Source: an uncultured Kouleothrix sp. (GTDB taxonomy: Bacteria > Chloroflexota > Chloroflexia > Chloroflexales > Roseiflexaceae). From it: a stretch of 9,934 nt of DNA. The notes below the pieces were generated by a model, which ran no database searches, was not told the DNA's origin, and saw only the letters and a program-made list of their open reading frames with translations. The stretch spans positions 1 to 9,934 of the forward strand of contig CALLYN010000173.1 in assembly GCA_937858455.1 (NCBI GenBank). Direction: 5' to 3'. The position numbers were made by a program, and so were the translations under genes. Below are positions 5,627-9,934 of this stretch, one piece after another. Position 1 is the stretch's first letter, and the number at the start of each line of letters is the position of its first letter.

Positions 5627-7795
5627 CTATTGATTTAACTTCATTTCGCGCGGCGTCAGCGGCAGCGAGAACGAAAAGCAGCTGCCGTGCCCTTCTTCGC
5701 TCTCGACCCACAGCCGGCCATTGTGGCCAGCCACAATCTGCTGGCAGATGGTGAGGCCCAAACCCAGGTGGTTGCCTTTGCTCGAGGCGCGGTTATGCGC
5801 TCGGTAGAACCGCTGAAAGATCTTTTCCTGCTCCTCTTTCGGGATACCGACGCCTGTATCGTACACCCGGATCCAAACCTCGTTGGCGTAAAGCTCCGAG
5901 CGTAGCGTGATCGTGCCGCCGGGCGGAGTGGCCTTGATCGCGTTTTCGATCAGATTGTTCAGCACCTGGCCGATCCGCTCGCTGTCGAAAATGCACTCCG
6001 GCAGGTTCATATCGATCGCATTCACCAGCTCGAGGCCATTCTGCTCGGCCTGCAGGCTCAGGCGCGTGGCGGTGCCGGCCACCAGCAGCGAAAGGTCGTT
6101 CCAGCGCGGATCGAGCGTGAGGCGGCCAGCCTCAACCCGATTGTATTCAAGGAATTCGGAGATCCGGCTTTTCAGCAGCTCGACCTGGCCGTCGGCAATT
6201 GTTAGAAACTCATTCTGCAGCGCCGTGAGCGCACCGGCCTGGCCGCGCAGCACTACCTTGATAAAGCCGTTGAGCGAGTTGAGCGGGTTGCGCAGCTCGT
6301 GCGCCACCATCGAAATAAACTCGCTACGCGAGCGCTCTTCGAGCTTCTGGGCGGTAATATCGTGCAGCACGATCGCTACCAGCGGCTCGTCGCTCTCGTC
6401 GTAGCGCACCAGCGAGGCGTACGCCTGGAAAAAGCGGCCAGCGTCGTCATCGCTGGGCTTGAATTGCATCTCCGTCATCAGCGTCGGCTTGCCCTCGCTG
6501 CGGATCTGCTCGGCCAGGGCGATCAGCCGCTCGCCGATCGGCTGCATATCGCCCGATCCGTCGAGCAGCGCCTCGCCACGCGGGTTGGTGATCACAACCT
6601 GCGAGTGCACGTCGACTACCACAAGGCCATCGTTGATATCGCGGATCACCGATTTCAACAGCTGCTGCTGCTGGCTCAGCTGATTATGCAGCTCGGCATT
6701 ATTGATCGCAATACCAGCCTGCATCGAGAGCGCCGTCAGGTGGCGTGCGTCGCTGCTTGAAAACGCCGAAACAGTGCCGCTCACCACCGTCAGCGCACCC
6801 TCGGCCGGGCCATCGCCAACGAACAGCGGCACGCACAGCACCGAGCGCATCCCTTCCGGGATCGTCTCGGCTAGCTCGGCATCCAGCGCCGCATCGGTGA
6901 TAATAATCGGCACCTCTTGCCGCATCGCGCGGCGCGTAAGCGACGCGGCCCAGTCGTAGCCCTTGCGGCTTTCGAGCATAAACAGGCGATGGTCGAAATC
7001 GCCGCTTTGCTGAAGCGAAAGCACGACACCATGCACGCGTGCCGCGCCGAGCATCTGGACTGTGCTATCGACGATCTGATTCAGCACTTCGTCGAGGCTC
7101 AGCGTGCTGGTGATCACGCGCAGGCCCTCTTCAAGGGCGTGCAGCTGGCGCATGCGCGCGCGCAGATCATTGGCGCTGCGCTCGAGGTCGCCAATGCGCG
7201 CTTCCCGGCCCATGCGCTCGGTGCGCAGCTCCTGGTGGAGCGCGCCGTTGAGCCGCTGCTGCAGCGAGTTAGCCCAGATCGCGGCAGTGCCGATTGCCAG
7301 GCTACCCAGTAGCAAGCCCCAGTCGGCGCGCGGGTCGAGCGGCGAGAGCGGAGTAGCCATGCCGAGCTGCTTGACGTAGATATATATCGGGCTGAACAGA
7401 AACGGCAGCACCAGCGCAAGCGGCAATCGGCGGAATGTCGAGAGCGCCCGCACGATCAGCAGAACATACAGCGGGTATACCAGGCTGCCAAGCAGGCTGG
7501 CATAGCTGATCAGCGCGATGCTAAACAGCAGGTCGATGCCAACCGCCATCCAGGCTGTCGTTGGCATCGACGAGGTAAACACAGTGGTGCGGGGCCGGCG
7601 CCGGATGAAAATCAGGCTAAGCTGAACCAGCGCGTACACAATCAGGGCGAGGCCAAGCAGCGGCGAGGGGGCCATCGACGCGAGCCACCAGGTATAGACG
7701 AGTGCGAAGAGCGGAGCGACAGCGCGTAGTAGCTCCCGCCGGGCGGTTTGGATGCCGAACCGGTTATGGGTCGTTATACTCTCGCCAGCTGCCAT
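5627..7795 (-). CDS. Membrane-bound sensor histidine kinase with GAF and PAS domains
   Basis: A 722-residue kinase that autophosphorylates on His and passes the phosphate to the regulator encoded just upstream. Hydrophobic segments at about 27-45, 46-64, 84-102, 103-118, 125-141 and 160-176 suggest a six-helix membrane module without a large extracellular sensor. A charged, probably coiled-coil linker (185-225) follows. A GAF domain lies at about 226-370 and a Q-rich linker near 372-380 leads into a PAS domain (380-488). The catalytic core has the H box SMVAHELRNPLNSL (H499), N box NLIENAIKA (N618), G1 DTGVGIPKEEQ (D646) and G2 HLGLGLTICQQIV. All look intact. The gene starts 45 nt after the regulator's stop, with AAGGAG somewhat far (about 13 nt) from ATG. 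The signal is unknown. No receiver or HAMP domain is seen. Confidence 0.95.
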   Translation of the reverse strand: MAAGESITTHNRFGIQTARRELLRAVAPLFALVYTWWLASMAPSPLLGLALIVYALVQLSLIFIRRRPRTTVFTSSMPTTAWMAVGIDLLFSIALISYASLLGSLVYPLYVLLIVRALSTFRRLPLALVLPFLFSPIYIYVKQLGMATPLSPLDPRADWGLLLGSLAIGTAAIWANSLQQRLNGALHQELRTERMGREARIGDLERSANDLRARMRQLHALEEGLRVITSTLSLDEVLNQIVDSTVQMLGAARVHGVVLSLQQSGDFDHRLFMLESRKGYDWAASLTRRAMRQEVPIIITDAALDAELAETIPEGMRSVLCVPLFVGDGPAEGALTVVSGTVSAFSSSDARHLTALSMQAGIAINNAELHNQLSQQQQLLKSVIRDINDGLVVVDVHSQVVITNPRGEALLDGSGDMQPIGERLIALAEQIRSEGKPTLMTEMQFKPSDDDAGRFFQAYASLVRYDESDEPLVAIVLHDITAQKLEERSRSEFISMVAHELRNPLNSLNGFIKVVLRGQAGALTALQNEFLTIADGQVELLKSRISEFLEYNRVEAGRLTLDPRWNDLSLLVAGTATRLSLQAEQNGLELVNAIDMNLPECIFDSERIGQVLNNLIENAIKATPPGGTITLRSELYANEVWIRVYDTGVGIPKEEQEKIFQRFYRAHNRASSKGNHLGLGLTICQQIVAGHNGRLWVESEEGHGSCFSFSLPLTPREMKLNQ

Positions 7796-7840
7796 GGCTG
7801 CCGCCGCTCTCCTTATATCGTGGCCGAACCGATGTAGAGC

Positions 7841-8521
7841 TTATATCTCGAACTTGTACCCGAGGTTGCGCACCGTCAGCACATGGTGCGGATGCTCGGC
7901 ATCTTTCTCGATCTTGGTGCGCAGGCGGCGAATATACACCGCCACCAGGTTGCTCTCGCCCTCGTAGTCGTAGCCCCACACCTTGCTGAGAATCTGGCTG
8001 GTGTTCAATACCCGGCCGGCGTTCTTCATCAGGTAGTAGAGCAGGCGAAACTCAAGCGGCGTCAGCTCGATCGTACGGCCGTCTTCAAACAGCACCTTGT
8101 GCTCGACAGGGTCGAGCGTGATGCCGCCCTGGCTCAGCCGGGCTGAAGGATTGAGCATGTCGCTGTTGCGCCGGCGCAGTACGGCCTCGACGCGCGCGAG
8201 GAGCTCGGAGGGCTCGAACGGCTTGACCAAGTAGTCGTCGCCGCCGATTTGCAGGCCCATAACGCGATCTTGCAGCTGCGAGCGCGCCGATAGAAAGATG
8301 ATCGGCACGTCGGAGGTGCGGCGGATCTGGCGGCAGATATCAAAACCATTCGACTTTGGCATCGAAACGTCGAGCAGCACCAGGTCGGGGTTGTACTGCT
8401 CGATGACCTGCAGGATGCTCGGGCCATCGTAAGCCTTGAACACTCGGTAGCCGGCTTCTTCAAGCAAGAAGGAAGTCAATTTCACACTGGGCAGATCGTC
8501 ATCGGCAACTAAAATATGCAT
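7841..8521 (-). CDS. OmpR/PhoB-family response regulator
   Basis: A 226-residue DNA-binding regulator. The receiver domain (1-118) has the acidic pair D8/D9, phospho-acceptor D51 (VLLDVSMP), S78 (IIFLSAR) and K100 (YLVKPFEP). The C-terminal winged helix (about 130-226) has LTPLEFRLLYYLMKNAGRV, the recognition region SNLVAVYIRRLRTKIE and the terminal hairpin VRNLGYKFEI. Length and residue set are complete. A good ribosome site (AAGGAG, about 9-10 nt spacing) precedes ATG 8521. It is the first full gene of an operon with the histidine kinase, so the two are almost certainly partners. The targets are unknown; the aminotransferase, ssb and ileS neighbours have their own promoters and need not be among them. 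Confidence 0.96.
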   Translation of the reverse strand: MHILVADDDLPSVKLTSFLLEEAGYRVFKAYDGPSILQVIEQYNPDLVLLDVSMPKSNGFDICRQIRRTSDVPIIFLSARSQLQDRVMGLQIGGDDYLVKPFEPSELLARVEAVLRRRNSDMLNPSARLSQGGITLDPVEHKVLFEDGRTIELTPLEFRLLYYLMKNAGRVLNTSQILSKVWGYDYEGESNLVAVYIRRLRTKIEKDAEHPHHVLTVRNLGYKFEI

Positions 8522-8540
8522 TTGCGGGCACTCCTTGCTG

Positions 8541-8633
8541 TTATATCAGCATCAACCACAGCGCTAGCCTAGGGCTACGCTGTTGTGCGGTTTCTGTCTG
8601 ACAATGTCGGCTGCATAAATTCTTTCTATTCAT
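8541..8633 (-). CDS. Possible small ORF (30 aa) ahead of the response regulator
   Basis: ATG 8633 is preceded on the - strand by TAGGAGC at about 9 nt spacing, a better ribosome site than several of the real genes here. The ORF encodes MNRKNLCSRHCQTETAQQRS and ten more residues ending LALWLMLI. It stops at 8541, only 19 nt before the response regulator start. It has a CxxxC pair in a basic N-terminal half and a hydrophobic end. I know no family for it. It could be a leader peptide whose translation affects the regulator gene, or a chance ORF. Confidence 0.3.
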   Translation of the reverse strand: MNRKNLCSRHCQTETAQQRSPRLALWLMLI

Positions 8634-8750
8634 ATAAACTGCTCCTATGACGAAAAAGTTACGCGTATTCGGAGCGATTTTGTTATCACTTTGAGACAAC
8701 TGCTTGCACAGGCGGCGCGGGGCACGCGCATATTGGCCCGTATACAAACG
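8634..8750. other. Upstream region of the two-component operon, no clear promoter
   Basis: This AT-richer stretch between the ssb terminator and the small ORF should contain the promoter of the regulator-kinase operon on the - strand. I see no pair of good -35/-10 hexamers with proper spacing. Isolated pieces such as TTGTCT and GATAAC are present, but not in register. It may use an activator (PhoB-type autoregulation is common in this class) or a different sigma factor. Confidence 0.4.
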
Positions 8751-8782
8751 CAAAACCAGCGGGCCATCACGGCACCGCTGGT
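8751..8782 (-). terminator. Intrinsic terminator of ssb
   Basis: On the - strand an 8-bp perfect stem (ACCAGCGG at 8755-8762 on +, complement at 8775-8782) extends by three more pairs past a bulged base. It closes a 5-nt loop and is followed by TTTTGCGTTTG. It lies about 50 nt after the ssb stop codon. Confidence 0.7.
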
Positions 8783-8833
8783 ACTCTATTGTACACCATA
8801 TAGCCTGCGGAGTGAAGCTTTTTGATTACAACT

Positions 8834-9325
8834 TCAAAACGGCAGGTCTTCTTCTTCAAAACTGGTGGTGCCACGTGGCAGCGCGGCAACTTTTGCGGCG
8901 CGCGCGCCAGTGCCAACCGCCCTGCTCTCGCCCGCCGGCATGCTCGAAGGGCGAGCGGCAGCTGCCACTTCCGATGCGCTAGCTGGCTCGCGCCGAGTGT
9001 CCAGGATGATAATATCGCTGGCGATCACCTCGCTGAGGTAGCGCGTCTGGCCTTCTTGATCTTCCCACTGGCGCGTCTGCAGGCGGCCCTCGACATACAG
9101 CCGTGAGCCTTTGCTGAGCCACTGGCCGCAGATCTCGGCTAGCTTGTTCCAGGCGACTACTCTGAACCACTCGGTATCCTCGTGCGCCTCGCCCTCGGCG
9201 GTGCGCCAGGAGCGGTTGGATGCGACGCGAAAAGTGACGACAGCGTGCCCCTGCGGCGTTTGACGCATTTCCGGGTCGGCGCCCAGGCGGCCAGTAAGCT
9301 GCACTTTGTTCAGATCTTTCGCCAT
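8834..9325 (-). CDS. ssb: Single-stranded DNA-binding protein
   Basis: A 163-residue SSB that coats single-stranded DNA in replication, repair and recombination. The N-terminal OB fold (about 1-110) shows LNKVQLTGRLGADPEMR, VVTFRVASNRSW, TEWFRVVAWNKLAEICGQWL and GSRLYVEGRLQTRQWEDQ, including the Trp residues W54 and W87 of the DNA-binding face. A low-complexity Ala/Ser-rich linker (115-155) leads to the acidic tip EEEDLPF, the peptide that recruits partner proteins. I place the start at 9325 rather than the longer 9352: AAAAGGAGTG stands 7 nt before this ATG, and MAKDLNKVQLTG aligns with family N-termini. It is a single gene with its own promoter and terminator, divergent from ileS. The usual rpsF-ssb-rpsR context is not present here, so a paralogue elsewhere in the genome is possible. 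Confidence 0.96.
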   Translation of the reverse strand: MAKDLNKVQLTGRLGADPEMRQTPQGHAVVTFRVASNRSWRTAEGEAHEDTEWFRVVAWNKLAEICGQWLSKGSRLYVEGRLQTRQWEDQEGQTRYLSEVIASDIIILDTRREPASASEVAAAARPSSMPAGESRAVGTGARAAKVAALPRGTTSFEEEDLPF

Positions 9326-9366
9326 TGCAACACTCCTTTTCAAGGCCAGCACTGCGCTCTCTTTGC

Positions 9367-9396
9367 ACTATAGCACACATGTTCGCAGCACGTCAA
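9367..9396 (-). promoter_or_regulatory. Promoter of ssb
   Basis: On the - strand TTGACG (9391-9396) and TATAGT (9367-9372) are separated by 18 bp. Each differs from the sigma-70 consensus by one base. Transcription would start near 9360, about 35 nt before the ATG at 9325. Confidence 0.8.
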
Positions 9397-9400
9397 GCGC

Positions 9401-9429
9401 TTTGCACGCACGCCAGCCTGTGGTACAAT
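9401..9429 (+). promoter_or_regulatory. Promoter of the ileS T-box transcript
   Basis: TTTGCA (9401-9406) and TACAAT (9424-9429) are separated by 17 bp. The predicted transcription start is near 9436, just before Stem I of the T-box. The -35 box is 4 bp from the -35 box of the divergent ssb promoter, so the two polymerase sites sit back to back. Confidence 0.75.
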
Positions 9430-9435
9430 ATGGAT

Positions 9436-9748
9436 ACAGGCGCCGAAGGAGCAGAGTACCCGGCAAACGTTGGCCCAGCGAGCGCGCATTTGGTGTGAGG
9501 CGCGCCCGGCGAACCGGCGAATATCCCTCCCGAGCTGAGCGACGAACCGCAAGTTTGGCGTTAACGCCATGGCGTTATCGAGTAATACCGCCGTTGCTTG
9601 CGCAGTAGTTGGCTCCGTACTCGCCCGACGTTACACGGGCGCAGGTGCAGCGAGCACCTGGCCAAGCGGGCGCGCATGCGCCAAGCGGGGTGGTACCGCG
9701 GGGTTTTGTAACCTCGTCCCTGATTGCAGGGGCGGGGATTTTTGTTTT
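9436..9748 (+). promoter_or_regulatory. T-box riboswitch leader (tRNA-Ile sensing) of ileS
   Basis: The T-box sequence GGGGTGGTACCGCGG stands at 9687-9701. Its TGGT pairs with the ACCA end of uncharged tRNA-Ile (discriminator A). Stem I can be folded. GGAG 9448-9451 pairs with CTCC 9527-9530, and CCGG 9460-9463 pairs with CCGG 9514-9517. They enclose a specifier loop with AGTA on the 5' side and GAATATC on the 3' side, which places the Ile codon ATC at 9523-9525. A distal GCGCGC stem (9482-9487 with 9500-9505) caps a loop containing GGTG. Further hairpins (9564-9577, CGCCCG/CGGGCG and AGGTGC/GCACCT) fill 9560-9660. CGTCCCT at 9715-9721 is the segment shared by antiterminator and terminator. 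Uncharged tRNA-Ile should permit read-through into ileS and charged tRNA should cause termination. Confidence 0.92.
9712..9748 (+). terminator. T-box-controlled intrinsic terminator
   Basis: Arms 9712-9722 and 9727-9737 pair over all 11 positions (two G-T pairs) around the loop ATTG. They are followed by ATTTTTGTTTT. The left arm includes the CGTCCCT needed for the antiterminator, so the two structures exclude each other. Confidence 0.9.
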
Positions 9749-9765
9749 CCGGGAGGGTTCACACT

Positions 9766-9934
9766 ATGCCGTTTCAAGATGTCGATTCGAAGCTCGCGTT
9801 TCCGGCGCTCGAGCAGACGGTAGCGCAGTGGTGGGCCGAGCACAATATTGTGAAGCAGGCGCTAGCCGCTGGCGACCGGGCGAACCCGTTCATTTTCTTC
9901 GAGGGGCCGCCGACGGCGAATGGCCGCCCTGGCG
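9766..9934 (+). CDS. ileS: Isoleucyl-tRNA synthetase, N-terminus (partial)
   Basis: The first 56 residues of a class I synthetase that charges tRNA-Ile in the cytosol. The N-terminal helix region (LAFPALEQTVAQWWAEHNIV) leads into PFIFFEGPPTANGRPG, the start of the HIGH-type ATP-binding signature. The window ends before the histidines. ValRS would show PPPNVTG at this place, so IleRS fits better, and the AUC specifier and TGGT of the T-box leader agree. GGGAGG at 9751-9756, about 9 nt before ATG 9766, is the ribosome site and lies directly after the T-box terminator. The gene continues beyond the window. Confidence 0.95.
   Translation, partial: MPFQDVDSKLAFPALEQTVAQWWAEHNIVKQALAAGDRANPFIFFEGPPTANGRPG

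Noticed and set aside
5613..5627. GCTGCC/GGCAGC hairpin at the kinase stop codon as a terminator
   Set aside because: The stem is only 6 bp and is not followed by a T-run on the - strand; the terminator at 5361-5399 fits far better.
6655..6680. CTG/CAG microsatellite as a possible phase-variable tract in the kinase gene
   Set aside because: It is a short run encoding Gln residues in the GAF-PAS linker, in whole codons; length changes would not shift the frame.
9569..9823. + strand ORF of 84 aa over the T-box leader
   Set aside because: The sequence is explained by the structured T-box RNA and terminator, and the ORF runs out of frame into ileS.

Overview
The window looks like a piece of a high-GC bacterial chromosome, most likely a Chloroflexota (Chloroflexales/Roseiflexus-like) genome. 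This assignment is an inference. It rests on the GC-rich codon style, a transcription-terminating T-box in front of ileS in a high-GC background (high-GC actinobacterial ileS T-boxes are usually translational), and a B12/radical-SAM-fold protein of a type common in that phylum. Nothing in the window proves the taxon.

Layout. (a) Bases 1-1976 on the + strand are a scrapyard. They hold the 3' tip of an IS66-family tnpA, an intact tnpB overlapping it by ATGA, and what looks like the first codons of tnpC. Then come, without intact genes between them, an N-terminal scrap of a class III fructose-1,6-bisphosphatase, an unidentified coding scrap, and an amidase-signature protein that has lost its N-terminus and catalytic lysine. 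(b) Bases 1987-5227 on the - strand are three housekeeping-type genes. A B12-binding/radical-SAM-like protein without a recognisable Fe-S cluster motif has its own promoter and terminator. Next comes a two-gene unit with a PLP aminotransferase followed by methionine aminopeptidase (map). (c) Bases 5255-5626 are intergenic, with the promoter of the radical-SAM-like gene, a strong - strand terminator, and a nested palindromic element of about 119 bp. (d) Bases 5627-8633 on the - strand are a two-component system: an OmpR/PhoB-type response regulator followed by a membrane-bound GAF-PAS histidine kinase, preceded by a possible 30-codon small ORF. (e) Bases 8751-9396 on the - strand are ssb with a clear promoter and terminator. 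(f) Bases 9401-9934 on the + strand are the ileS promoter, a full T-box leader with AUC specifier and terminator/antiterminator switch, and the first 56 codons of ileS.

How it works together. ssb and ileS are divergently transcribed from promoters whose -35 boxes lie only 4 bp apart. The ileS leader reads the charging state of tRNA-Ile and aborts transcription when isoleucyl-tRNA is abundant. The response regulator and kinase form one signalling pair, with an unknown signal sensed by membrane, GAF and PAS modules. The aminotransferase-map unit is co-oriented with, but separated by a terminator and promoter from, the radical-SAM-like gene. map converges on the decayed amidase with only 10 bp between stop codons. 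I found no CRISPR array, tRNA or rRNA. The least ordinary items are the clusterless radical-SAM-like protein, the nested palindrome between the kinase gene and its terminator, and the IS66-associated mosaic of gene fragments.
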